From Clitoria ternatea (Eukaryota; Streptophyta; Magnoliopsida; Fabales; Fabaceae): a DNA stretch of 64,000 bases. Both the position numbers and the translations under genes were made by a program. The notes under the pieces are model-generated. The model ran no database searches. It was not told where the DNA came from and saw only the letters and a list, made by a program, of their open reading frames with translations. The stretch spans positions 19,762,001 through 19,826,000 of the forward strand of contig CM075673.1 of the NCBI GenBank assembly GCA_037962975.1, written 5' to 3'. Below are positions 33,261-46,315 of the stretch, one piece after another (position 1 is the first letter of the stretch; each line of letters begins with the position of its first letter).

Positions 33261-33926
33261 TTAAATTTACTTATTCTTTACCAACTTTTGTTAAACGCTT
33301 TAACATAAAATTAACCTTAAAGCATGAAAGCAAAATTGTGAGATGATTATGGTCTTTCTAGAAAAATAAAGCAAAGCCTAAAGGAATTATGGTGACACCA
33401 CTTCTTGAAGTCCTACTTCTTGGATCCACCATCCTTTAGAGTCCTCACTTCCCAGTTCCTTTCAAGGTTAATGTTTTTAGAGTCATCAATTCAACTTTCT
33501 TGTAGGTCTCCATCTTTTTGTCTCAATCCGATCAACATTAAAAATATATAGAAACTCATTTTACATACAAGTGAAGGGTCGAGAAGAGAAGTACAATAGA
33601 ATTGAGAAAGGAAGAACAAGCAGACTATGTATTTAAATGAATTTAAAATTCTAAGATCATAACTATCCATTTTACAATGTGTTAATTAATCAATTAATTA
33701 AGAAAATAATTTTATTTAAAATAAAATAAAATTTAAAACTAACAATTAAACAGCGAGGTTCACAAAACGTACTACACAAATTAATAAGGGGTTCCTGCTG
33801 CCAAGTCAATGGACGGTGGTTCCGGTAAGGGGAAACTATCCCTTGTAAGGTGTCGGGTAGCATTACAGTCTAGAAATTTAGTATTATAATCAAGTGAATT
33901 AGTTCCTAGGAAAGATAGGTTGGTCC

Positions 33927-36900
33927 TGTAACACCCTCTGTTACACCTTAATAAAATATATAAAAATTTATAATTTTTTTTAAGAGATATGATTGTTAAA
34001 AAGAAACTATCGGAATAAATTACATACATTATTTCTGAAATACCTCATAAATATTATTAAAACTTTATAAAGTATTTGTACATTCATCCGAAGAAAATAA
34101 ACATTAAACATTATAAGAAAGAGAGGAAACTCCATGGCCCAGAAGCAGTTACTTATTAACATTATTTATTCATTGGACCACGATATTCATATCGAGCTCC
34201 CTTTCTAGAACGTGCTATATCTACTGCCAAAATTCTTCGATCCTTCCCTCTGAACCATCAATTTAGAATATATGAAACAAAAACACGGAGAAAGGAGTGA
34301 GAAACAGAATATAATATTCTCGAATAAGACATAAGCAACAAAGGGTTTTCACAAAACCAATACATAATAATATCAGTCACAATCACATATACAATCAATT
34401 ATGAATGCATGAATGTTATGCAATATCTTCATCATAACTTACCTATATATGTGGGCCCTTAAATTTTAATTTGCACTGGGCCAACCAAGAGTTTACATTG
34501 TTCCATAAGTCTGGATAATAATAATATGAACAGCTCAACTGGCATGGAAACACTTAGAGACTAGTCAGATTGAGAAAGTTTTTATTGTAAAAGTACCCGA
34601 CACTAGGGAGCTACCCCAGGTCCCCTGAAGCACCTTTTCACACCCTCTCATCCCAAGGCTCGTAATTAAGCCTCCTCTAATGTATCCTCGGTTTCTATAA
34701 TCCGTCCCCAGACAATATCATTTCATTTTACTTTAATGATTCATGATGCATGAACTACTCGCGTATTGAGTTGGTTAAGGCTTTTAGAAACTCAATTATT
34801 AAATACCTTAAAGGTTTACAATATCATTTTAATAAACTGTACATTTTCTCAATTCTCTGAATTTCTGTCCCACAGAAATAAATTTGGTACAGTTTTCAAA
34901 TCTCACTGAAATTAAGTTTCTAAGCCTTAAATATCTAAAAACTTTCTCATATAAAACTTTACATAATCTTTCTCAAATTAAATCTTAACAAGATCAAATT
35001 TAGGAATCTCAATTATTTCCAAATATTCTTTAGTTATTAAGTTGGAAAAATAAAATAATTTTCTTTTGAAAAATTTTAATTAAAAGCGAATAATCTTTAA
35101 ATCATTAATCAATTTTTTAAAATTCAAGATTTAATTATCTCAACTTGTTATAAATTAATTTTCATAAAATGTCTACTGTCTAAAATAAATACTAAATTTT
35201 TTATTCTAAATATAAAAATAATTTCTAAAAAGAAATAAAAGATTTTAAAATAATAAGAATTTAAAGAGTAAGGTAAGAAATTCTTACTGAGTTTTAGCTT
35301 TCCGTCATGCTCGCTATATGCTCAAACTCCACATTACAATATCAACAATCAAATATTATCAATCACAGTTAAACATCATCAATCACAAATATAATCAATC
35401 ATAATCAAATCAATTAAATTAAATATCATTAATACATATCATAATACAAAATTTAATGATTATTTATATAGTCAATTTGAGTCCTTTTGGTCAATTCCTC
35501 GCATAGGTATATGTAAGTCCATATAATCCAGTCCTTGCATAGGTATAGTTCAGTCCATATGGGTCATAGTAGTCCAAGTCCTTATATAGGTATAGTCCAG
35601 TTTATATAGGTTATAAAAGTCCAAGTCCTTGCATAGGTATGTTAGAGTTAGTTAAACCAGATATTTAATTTAAGATTTATTATAAATTTTAAGTTAAAAG
35701 GTTAATATTTTTAAAATACTAATCTTATTAAATTTAAAAGGAGTAGGGGACTCCTCCCATTATTCTTATGTCTTTTCATATTATATTCTTATCTCACTCC
35801 CCCTTACCTTGAATTGTTACCCAAAAGAGATTTGCTTTGCGCCTTCAATTTCTAGAAATATTAATACCAATCTTATTTCAATATAGGCATAAGATGAAGA
35901 TGAAGATTACTACTTAAAACAAAAATGGTAAATTTTGAATAGTGAATAGTGAATCATGAATCGTTAATAGTAACAGTAAATAGTAAAATGTGAATCGTAA
36001 CGGTAAATAGTAAATTGTGAATAGTAATCGTAAATAGTAAAACGTGAATAGTAACGGTAAATAGTAAATCGTAAATAGTAACGGTAAATAGTAAAGATAA
36101 ATAGTAACAGTAAATAGTAATTTACTATTGAAATAGTATTTTACTATGCAGAATAGTAACTTAAAATAATATTATTTCCAGTATAATAATAGATTTCTAA
36201 AAACGATATAAAAATAACCCTAAAAAATATATAAGTGAGGTATTCGTACCTTAGAATTTTAGCAGAACCTTCTTCCAAAAAAATTTACTTCTCTCTCTCA
36301 CTTCCACCACTATCTCACTAGCACTACTATATTAAAAAAACTTAATCTGAAATTATGAATTCTAAAGAAGAATTCCTTCGGTATTTATAGGAAAAAAATT
36401 TACTATGCATTCCATTATTTTAATATAAAAGTACTGTGTATTTTTGAATTTTTTATTCCTGGTTACTGTGCATCTTTTGAAAATTTCGTACATGCACAGT
36501 GTTTTGCATAGTAACTGTCGGAGAATTATTAAGCCAAATAGTAACCTTTCACTCGGTATATTTTAAATATTCAAAATGAGTCCTTTTTGAAATTTAGCGA
36601 TATTATATCAGCCCTTACTAATTTTATAACAAGTAATATAAAGTTTAAATTTTAAAAATCTAAAATTTTCTGTTAATAAAAATTTATTGATACGTTCCCA
36701 ATTTTTTAACGATGGGAAAAAATAAAGATTTTTCTCAAACCGATAATTTTAGATAAGTCTACTTGAAACGGATTTTAGAAAATTTTCTTATAATTTAAAT
36801 TCACTTTCTTATAAATATTTTTAATTTTAGGTCACTTTATATGAATTTAAAATTATTTAAAATATATTATTTTATTCAAAAATTCCAAAATTCCAAAAAA

Positions 36901-36991
36901 TCATAAATAATACGTAGATTAAAAAGTTCTAAAGAACCATAATCTAATTACTTCAAAATTTTAATATAAAAATAAAAATAGGGGTGTTACA
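33927..36991 (-). mobile_element. Solo LTR of the chromovirus family, 3,065 bp
   Basis: Begins TGTAACACCCTCTGTTACACC and ends AATAGGGGTGTTACA, the reverse complement of the LTR at 12,846-15,891. A perfect 5-bp duplication GGTCC flanks it (33,922-33,926 and 36,992-36,996). No internal sequence remains, so it arose by LTR-LTR recombination. Confidence 0.95.
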
Positions 36992-36996
36992 GGTCC

Positions 36997-38052
36997 AAAG
37001 TATAGCTGCTGTTTAACTTTTAAACCTTATCCTTAGAGTTCTAAAAATCATCCTCCTTTTTAGAAACGGATAAAATTTAACTTTTAAATCTCATCTCTAG
37101 AGTAAGACATTTTATTTTGAATTCTATTAAATTTAATGGAGATCTTATCATTGATTCACAACTTTTTCATATCCTATCAAATTTATTAAGATTAAATATT
37201 TGGTTTTTAAAATTATTAAATTTAATAAAGATGTTATTTTTTATTTGTAACCATTTCAAATCATATTAAATTTAATAAATATGAATTAATTTGTAACTTT
37301 TACAAATTTTATTGAATATAAAATATTTTGTAAATCATATTAATTTTAATAAGATCACATATAATGCAAATCCTGTTAAAATTAATAACAATGAAATATT
37401 TAAATTTGATAGACGTTTAAAATTTGATTTGTAATTTTTATAAATCAAATTAAATACTAATTAAAATCAAATATTTTATTTGTAACATTTACATATAAAT
37501 AAATTATCATGATAACTGAGTTTCAAATTTTGAATACTAGCTTTTTATAATGATTAGGGTTTAACTTTTAAACCTTCTAGACACTATCTCATATGAATCA
37601 TTCATGTAACAAGAGAAAATGTAAAAACATGAATTGCATTCAACGTTTCATTTCAATTTAATTAAATGACCATTAATAAGAATTGTATTTGAAAATTAGA
37701 ACATATACAAAATAATCTTCATTGCAACATACATCATGTTTATACAACTAAGCACATAAAAGAAACGTGTTCTTTAATTAAAATTGAAAAGAAAAATAAT
37801 CAATATACACAAAGCAAAAATAATTACTAGCTTTCAACAAGATGTAATACTTTCAACATATTTCATAAAAAGACAACATCTTTGCAACATATTTTATAAA
37901 AAGATGAAACTTTTACAATATTTTTTTCATAAAAGACACAACATTTGTAACATTTTCCTCAAAAAGATACAACTTTTATAATTTTTTTCATTAAGAAGTT
38001 TTAACATGTTCTCAAACAACACAATAATTAGCCCAAAACATGAGTTTGCAAG
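36997..38052. other. AT-rich sequence, probably the remnant interior of an old copia element
   Basis: No coding frame. Near 38,040 the - strand reads GCCGGCTTGCAAACTCATG. Taken across the giant solo LTR, this continues from the PBS at 43,022-43,033, so the region is the leader of a copia element that has otherwise decayed. Diverged units such as ATTAAATTTAATAAAGAT and TTTGTAACC recur from 37,140 to 37,500. Confidence 0.45.
37835..37985. repeat. About 30-bp tandem repeat
   Basis: CAACATATTTCATAAAAAGA and variants recur four to five times at about 30-bp spacing. A short open frame crossing it repeats CNIFYKK and is a by-product of the repeat. Confidence 0.65.
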
Positions 38053-40034
38053 CCGGCTGTAACATCCCGAATTTTATAAAAATGATTAAGTAGGAGGAAT
38101 AAATATCAAATAATTATAAATGGGTTAATAAGTGTTCCAAAGATGTTGGAATAATTAAATTGAGATTTATAAGAATTATTTGTGATTTATTAGGACTTTA
38201 AGAGTTAAAATAATACCCGATTAGAATATGGGTGTCGGACCAAGTATCTCCGATTGAGATGCCATTGGTCAGGGCTATTAAGAATATTATTGGGAATCCG
38301 AATCTATATTCGGAATAATTTTTGGATTTAGTATTGAGCCCGAACAGAGATCCTGGTTGATCTAAAACGGAGGGTTTTAAGTGATGAATTAAAATTAAAA
38401 CACAAAACCTCTCTTTTCTCTCATTTCTCATGTTGGCCTCTCTCCCTCTCTTTCATTCACTTTCCTTTTTCTTCCTCTCCCTCCATTCTTCTTCTCCAAA
38501 ACCGTTCACTCCCTCTCTCCCTTCATAAATCATCTTTCATCCAAAAAGCTTGGGATCTAATGGAATCATGAGGCAAGGAATGGACTTTGGAGCAAGGCTT
38601 GATTCATCTCCTCTTCTCTCCCTCTCATTTTCGTTTTGGGGTTTGAGCTTGGAGAAAGAGGTATGATCTTGAACACCCATGGCTTTAGCTTATGGTTTTG
38701 AGCCTATTTAAGTATTGTGATGGGGGATTGGGCGTTGTTTTGATGGAAAATGGCTTGGGGGAGTAATGTAGGTGAATGGGTAATTTAATGAAAGCTTTGA
38801 ATATGGAACCCTAGAGTGGGTTGTCATAAATGTTAACCTTGGTGGTAATAAATAAAGAGGATAAATGCATAGTTGGAAGGTGATGAGGAATAAATAGGTA
38901 TTAATGAGTGTTGTTGGGTTTTAGTGGAACCCTAACTTCAATAAATTGGGGAAAGTGTGAAATGTGAGTAGAATGTAGGTTTAATGATATTGGAGAATGA
39001 TATTAATGACGAAAGATGGCCATTGATGGTGATTAATGAGTATTGGTAATAGTTGTTGGGTTTTGATGAAAACCCTTGCCCTAAGAATTTGGGAAAAATG
39101 AATATATTGTAATTTGGGAGGTTAGTTGAATGTGGATAGATGATATTTAAGGTAGAATGTTATTTAAAATGATAGGGGACCATTGATGGTGAAACCTATA
39201 GATAGGTGTTGTTATGAATGTGGAATGTGAGGGATTGGTACGGTAAGATTGTGACTTGATGAGGTTCTAGATCATTTGTGGTGTGTCATTTAAATTTGAT
39301 TAATTAATTATAGTTATTGAAGGATATGAGAGCTAAGTTGAATATTGAGGTGATTTGATATTACATTATGTAATGGATGAGATGATGATGTTGTTGGGTT
39401 TAGTTAGTCTTTAAGATCTAGAGGATCCTGGTTTTGGGAAAGGAATTCCCGAAGCCTAATACGATTGCATAAATCAGTGTTTTAACAAATTTAGGACTTG
39501 CTCATAAGCCATACAATATATAAGTCATTATTTAGGATTTATGGGGAATGCCTTGAAATGGTTATTAATTGTATGAGTGCATATGTATGTGGTATATAGA
39601 TTTTGTTCCGGATTACATGGCAGAGCTTTCGGGGCGTACATTGGTTGTGGCTCTTCCCTCAAGGTAGGAGAGGAGTTTATATTCAAACTGCATGAGTAGA
39701 TTGATAGTGACTGTTGTATGTGTTTTATACTCATGCTTGCCTTGCCATGTATATATTGGAATAATGTGAATGGCAATTTATTGATTATGAGGATGGTATA
39801 TGAGGATAGGTGATAATTTTTATGGAAATGTATACCTATATGTGTTGGATGATGATAAGTATAATTTTATTATGGTTATTGAATTTGGAATGAGAAATTA
39901 TGAGTATGAATGTGTGAGCAAGTTTTACATGTCCCATATGATGTATATGATGTGTTGGATGTGATTAAATTGGCCTTAAATGAGATTTCATGTGTTGAGT
40001 TGTGAGAATTTCCGTTTTCTGCCTAAGTTCTGAT

Positions 40035-40605
40035 AATCTCGCTCAAGCGAGATGGATTCTCGCCCAAGCGAGAATCCCCTGTACCCTTATCATGGCCTCT
40101 GGCCTAATCTCGCTCAGGCGAGTGAGCTATTCGCTCAAGCGAGACGAGTGTGAAGTGAGCAGAAGAGACACTGGACGAATCTCACTCAAGCGGGCGTGGC
40201 CGCGCTTGAGCGAGCGAGAGAGGAAATTGATTCTGGATGTTTTTCGCTCAAGCAAGCGTGAGACGCTTGAGCGAGTGTAGGGGTCTGATACTGGAGCGAT
40301 TCTCGCTCAAGCGAGTGGCCGACGTTGGTGTGCCTCGCTCAAGCGAAAAGTGTATGGAATGGAGGGATGGCCTCTGGGTGAATCTCGCCTAAGCGAGCGA
40401 GTGCCTTGCTCAAGCGATTGTTGGTGGAATTTGATACTGGACAATTCTCGCTCGAGCGAGTAACCGAGTGTAAGGGTGTCTCGCTCAAGCGAACGAGCAT
40501 GGAAACGTTGCTGGACAATTTTCGCTCGCGTGAAGGGGCTCGCCCAAGCGAGCTATGTTAAGCTCGCTCAAGCGAGTGAGGGGCTCGCTCAAGCGAGTTG
40601 CCCAG
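40035..40605. repeat. Dense array of CTCGCTCAAGCGAG near-palindromes
   Basis: Roughly twenty copies of CTCGCTCAAGCGAG, or its complement with TTGAGC, lie in 570 bp. They are often paired with an 8-25 bp spacer and lie in both orientations. Sequence between sites is not obviously repeated, so the motif itself appears to be the unit. Confidence 0.85.
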
Positions 40606-41554
40606 AATTGAATGTTGTTTCATTTTCTTGGTTTTGATGGTGTTAGGCCTTCTTCCCTTATATTGTAAGATGCTTGAGAGGATGTACAGGGATATATAAT
40701 TATGACCTAACCTGGTAGTGTTGGATAATGATTAAGATATTGGGATAACTTATCTATGCCCATAATATATAAATGAAACATGAATGTTAACCACCAAGAA
40801 TGAGATATGTGAGAGCGATGGTAAGGGTTTGACGATGAGCTATGAGATGTACCCTTGGGTGACACAAACCAATTGTGAGAATGATCGAAGGGTGAGGTGG
40901 TTGTTATAAACCGAAGTATCGAAATAATATCGGTATCGTGTGACAATAAATAATGTAATGATTATTCCTTGTGCAAGAGGACATATGTTATTATTAAATT
41001 GTGAAATGTCCTTGCATTTTATAATAAGTGCAATATTACATGAGTGGCTCAGAATTGAAACGATGAGTTGTGGTATCGCCACACTAGTTACTAAACAACG
41101 TTGATGAATGAGATAATGTTGTAATGCCACTATGGTTGAATACAAGTATTGACTTGCCATATGATATGAAATATACATATATATGATGTTGAGATGTAAT
41201 GTTAAGGACATGGTTGTGTTGGGCATAAGTGTAATTGCCATGTATGTGGGGTGATGAATATGCCTCGAATGATTCTAAGTGTGGATTAATATTATGATGT
41301 CTACTATGCCTTTTGATCTCCATGTGTGGATTGATATGAAATGATGTTGTGGTCATTGAAATGCTAATTATATGAATGTTGTGCCTTGAGGGGCCTTATG
41401 ATTTCTTATATGCCAATGATAATAAGATTAAATATACGATATATCCCTAATTGAGACGGTGAGATATCCTTGCGAGGTTGTTGGGCACATGCATTATTGC
41501 ATTGTTGCATTCATGGCATAGCATGGCATTGATAAAGTTTGTTATCATTGAAAT

Positions 41555-41882
41555 GAATCACCTTGCGGGGTGCCACGAAGGGTATATCCCGGAGTGAAGA
41601 TGATGTTATCATATTATTGAATATATCACCTTGCGGGGTGCCACGAAGGGTAAATCCTGGAGTGAAGATGATGTTATCATATTATTGAATATATCACCTT
41701 GCGGGGTGCCACGAAGGGTAAATCCAGGAGTGAAGATGATGTTATCATATTATTGAATATATCACCTTGCGGGGTGCCACGAAGGGTAAATCCTGGAGTG
41801 AAGATGATGTTATCATATTATTGAATATATCACCTTGCGGGGTGCCACGAAGGGTGTATCCCTGAGTGATGATGGTATTATG
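41555..41882. repeat. 68-bp tandem repeat, five copies
   Basis: CACCTTGCGGGGTGCCACG starts at 41,559, 41,627, 41,695, 41,763 and 41,831, exactly 68 bp apart. Copies 2-4 are nearly identical and the outer two diverge, a pattern expected of unequal exchange. It lies within the giant LTR. Confidence 0.95.
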
Positions 41883-43021
41883 ATATTTATTGTGAAATGA
41901 ATGGTATGGTGGATATAATCACCTAATTGGATAAAATGGATCCATTGCATATGCATTAAACAGTTGGCATGTGCATTAGCCATAGATGCATGGCATTTGA
42001 GATGGGATGACCACGAGAGATGAGAAACCCCTTGCGAGGAGGAATTGAGTAAAGATTTAATAAATTGAAAATGATAATTTGTGAAGGCTCTTGTTGATAA
42101 ATGGCGATGTGATTATTTATGTGCTTGTACTTACTTATGTTGTGAATTGCGATTCATGAGGCTTGTATGCCTATTATATTAATGTGATGATGATTGAATG
42201 ATGAATTAATGATTTTATAGAAAAGCACACATGATGATTATATGCATATACACATGATCACAATATATTTATATTCATCATTTTAAATGTATAACTCACT
42301 CTCCCATGTGGTCTCCTTTTTAGCATCGTAATGCAGGGTTGTCATGGGCTGAGATGAGACTTTGAATTAAAGTTTTGGTGAAGGTAAATAGTGGTAATGG
42401 AAGTACCTTGGCCGACATCATTTATGAATTCTTATGTAATGAATAGATTGTTTATGATGGTATAGATGATTTTGTGAATTTAGTCATGTATAAAATAATC
42501 CTTCATATTTAGGAATGGTGAATATATATATATATAAGTAGTATGTAAGTGATGATTTAATATGTACTAGAAGGATTGAGATTGAATGATGTACATTGAT
42601 GATAGTGATAGTTGGGAGAATATCCCCGGATGTATATGTATATATATACATATATAATTGTGTCTTAGGCAATACATGTGTATGTCGTGAGTGAATTAGA
42701 CGAGCTTTGTTTCAGTGGGTATATGACGGGAATTTGCATGCTTTGCCGAGTCTTTTCTCATATCATCATATATGGGACAGGCGTTTGCCTGGTATACACA
42801 TTCTTCTTCCGCTGTAAACTCTACTATTTTGTATACCGTTATGGGTGAATTTAGCTATCGATCCAGTTTTAGTTTATTAAATCGTATGCTTCGGTTTTCT
42901 GTGATTCGGGTCTTGATGTAATTGTTGAGGGTTTTCAAATGCGAAAAATTTACCCGCATTTTATTAATTATTATCTTGATTTCATCGGGATCTGAGTCCG
43001 GAAAACCGGGGTGTTACACCG

Positions 43022-43033
43022 GCTCTGATACCA
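43022..43033 (-). other. Perfect initiator-Met primer-binding site of an old copia element
   Basis: On the - strand TGGTATCAGAGC, an exact match to the standard copia PBS. It lies four bases from the end of the giant solo LTR, whose duplication overlaps it. Confidence 0.8.
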
Positions 43034-43034
43034 C

Positions 43035-44396
43035 TATTAAGGGATCCTCAATAGTCAAGTAACAGAAATACAAAGGTTCCCAAAAATCCTTGGATATGTG
43101 ATTTAAAGCAAAACCAATTAAGAAAAATGTTATTTAAGAATACTTCAAAGCATACCTCTTATACCGCAGAACCTTTAATAACGAGTCAAAGTAAACTTGT
43201 CTTCTTAAAAGTCCATGTGAGCACTCCCATTTGATCACCATGCTCTTGAATGCTAGTATGACTTGGCATAATGCTTTCACAACATTTGTGTTTTGTGTGT
43301 CATGTGCTTATGAACATCAAATACTTTATTTATAAGTTTAGGTCTAACATAATATGTACACATTGCTCTTAGGTTTTTTACTCGTCTTAAATGAGTTAGG
43401 CCTAATAGTTTTATTATTTTCATTGCAACTAAAATAATAAAACTTTCTAGTAAGCTTATTCTATGTGTGTAACCATATAGGGAATATATTTGGTTCATAT
43501 TAAATATAAACACTTTATATTTAATATAATATTACAAGCCATATTTAGCAATACATCATTATGCAAATATAAATTCATATCAAATTTATATAACCTATAA
43601 GTGATAAACTTTATCTACTTAATCCTTTTATCATGATGTCTAATTGAACCCAAGACATAGTCGTCATCCTTGTATGACTCAATTAATTTTACTTGACACC
43701 AGAGTAAACTTTATTTGAATAAATATCTAATATTTATTTTCCTTGACGTGGTCATGTATTTCTTTTGTTTCACTTTATCAAATGAAACATAGATATCACT
43801 ACCGTTACATGGGAGAGACAAATCTCATCTATATCACTTACATCTCTCTACATGATTTGTGCACTACGTACCCAATTACAACCTTTATAATCATCTTATT
43901 ATATATGACATTTGATTGTATTAAAATAATAAACTACTCATGTAAAAATCGTAGTAACTTTAGGTCGAAAGATTATATATACCATTATCACATTGAGAAT
44001 CGTTTACGATACTCATATAACGATCCATGCAACGTTCTTATGGTTGGTCTGTCTAATACACCATCACTCTTAATGTGTATCCATGTGAAGACTTTATATC
44101 TCCATATCTATGATCTGTGAGATCATATCATCAGTACATTCATATACTAGTCTCAAAGTATTTATATGTCCTAATATTAATACTTGACTAAAGACAATTT
44201 AACAGTAGTTGTCATACTGACTTATTATTTCATGGACTAATAGAGATTCTTAAACCACTTAACCAAAATTCTTTATTTAAATAACACAATACAACCTCAA
44301 CCTTATAAGGATACTTAAAGTTCAACTATCAAGATATTATACGAGCCTATACTAATATGAAAGGTATGATGCATGAATCTTAGTGATCTCTCACAA
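43035..44396 (-). repeat. Probable LTR of the old copia element
   Basis: Adjacent to the PBS on its upstream (- strand) side. The distal end is suggested by CTTAGTGATCTCTCACA, whose complement TGTGAGAGATC is LTR-start-like. The PBS-side end (TATTAAGGG on the + strand) has lost the canonical TG. There is no second copy in the window, so the limits are uncertain. Confidence 0.4.
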
Positions 44397-45824
44397 TCCC
44401 CCTTACAAGTTGCTCAATTGCTTTAAAGAATAAAAGACCCATTAGAGTTCAAATTGCACCAACCCTCATATAGGCATGATCATCTCTCGAAGATTAGACC
44501 CTTGTTAAAAGTTAAGACTTGATCGAGGTGATTTTTAGTTTTCAATAATTAGAAATTTTTTAAATCCTTTAGAATAATAGTTAAAAGGGAATGATGAAAT
44601 GTGGAAACTAAAGCTTGAATTTCTCTTTCAACACTTTATGTTCACACCAAGTACCAATTATATTGATTTTACAAAACAAATAAACAAACTTTTTAAAATC
44701 TAGAGACTAAAGGGTGTTTTAATTAATTTTTTTGGTTATTTTCTAGAACTAATTTGTTAAGTGTATTTTAAACCTTTTTAAAATAAGAAATAAAAAATCA
44801 ATTGATAATATAAAAATAAGAAATAACTTTTAAATTTATTAGAAACAATTGTTAGACAATTTTATTTAGAAAACATTTTTTAAAAATATTTTATTAATTA
44901 AATCTAAGAATAATAAACTTTTTATTCAAATTGTTTAAAAATGAAATAATGATTAAATTTAGTAGACAATATTTATAAACCAATAAAGCCTGTCATAAGT
45001 TCGTGGATAGTTGTCCTTTGAGTATGTTATTAGCAGATAGATTCTATTGCGTGTATAGAAATAGTTTTGTTAGAAGATGCAATGAGATATCTATTCCATG
45101 AATGAGTTAGTTTTTAACTTTGGTCAAGGGACACTATTGAATTCATCATTGTTTTTTTACTTCTAACAAATATTTAAAACTTAAAAGTTAGTTAGAATGT
45201 TAAATAGAACTTTTATAATAAGTCAGGTTTGTCGACATATTTGGCTCAAGTTGGAAAAGCACAAAAAACTTATTTTTAGAGACCTAAAAAGGATAAAACT
45301 CCTAACTTGGTAAATTTCAGAAAATAATCAGACTTATTTAGCTTAAGTTGGTAAAGCCCAACAAAATCTGGGCTCAAACCTAAAAGTTTGACCTAGTGTG
45401 GACAACCTAGTAGGCAATTGTAATATGTTTTATGTTTATATTAAATTATTATTTAAAATCTGCTTATGTTTTCAAAAATAGTCAAATAGGCTTGCCAAAA
45501 TTTTGAATTTCACATAGCCATATTAAACTCGCCATTATGTGTCGTTTGATAATCCGTTATGAAAATGAAAAAAATCTAATGGTTAATAGTGATTCTGCAA
45601 GTCATTCGATAAAGTCAAATTTTCATTGAACCAATAGATATTTTTTTTGTTGGCTCAACCCCAATTTTGTTGTACATGACTAGAAAAAGTTGGCTTGCCA
45701 CAATGTCTTATATACCATCTTTATCTTTTAAGTTTAGGCTATTAAAAAACTAATGAATGTTATAGTTTTGAATTTTTCTTGCTAAGAGATATAGCCTGAA
45801 TTGACAACTATAATGTTAAAATAG
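44397..45824. other. Anonymous intergenic sequence
   Basis: AT-rich. No coding frame, inverted ends or tandem repeat recognised. Confidence 0.5.
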
Positions 45825-46315
45825 TGAGTAAAACCCCAAAGTCGTCCCTAAATATACGCAGTCGATCAAGTTAGTCCCTAATATATCAAAATGACGTTAT
45901 AATCCCTAACATATGTAAACTTTCTATCAAGTTTGTTCCCGCTGTTAATAGTCATTGGACGACATCAATTAAATTGCCACGTGTTACATTAAGTATTATG
46001 TAAACAACAACATGGCAATCACATGGTCGTGTTTTAGGTTAATGTGAACATTAAAAATCTACAATGATGAAATACACCAATTTTGGTCTTTAATGTAATA
46101 ATATTACATCAATTTGGTTCCTAACATATATAATATTGCATCAAATTGGTCATTACACTCATATTAAAAAACTATCATATTAGTTCTTAATTGATTGTAT
46201 ATTGTATTAAAAAAGTTCCTAATGTATATTAGTAATCACATCATATTAATCCTCAATGTCAATTTAAATACTTCAAACTAGATGTTGGTGTATATGTAGC
46301 TTAGTTACTTTATGT
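45825..46315. repeat. Left long terminal inverted repeat of the Mutator-like element
   Basis: Pairs inverted with 50,246-50,739. Examples are TCAAGTTAGTCCCTAATATA near the outer end and TAGTTACTTTATGTTGATAC at the inner end. Phrases of the 'caattttggtctttaatgta' type recur within the arm, so it also has internal sub-repeats. Confidence 0.7.

Larger units (their letters stand above)
38058..43018. mobile_element. Giant solo LTR, 4,961 bp
   Basis: Starts TGTAACATCCCG and ends CCGGGGTGTTACA, flanked by a perfect 5-bp duplication CCGGC (38,053-38,057 and 43,019-43,023). No gag, pol, PBS or polypurine tract lies inside, so it is a single LTR and not a full element. It contains the CTCGCTCAAGCGAG array and a 68-bp tandem repeat. 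It is a different family from the chromovirus LTRs. The insertion interrupted a copia leader directly next to its PBS. Confidence 0.85.

Noticed and set aside
37784..37981. Short open frame repeating CNIFYKK
   Set aside because: Produced by a 30-bp AT-rich tandem repeat.
40002..40280. 92-residue open frame rich in Arg/Ser
   Set aside because: It is a read-through of the CTCGCTCAAGCGAG array; no homology.
43743..44120. 125-residue open frame
   Set aside because: Tyr/Ile/His-rich translation of AT-rich LTR sequence with no domain.
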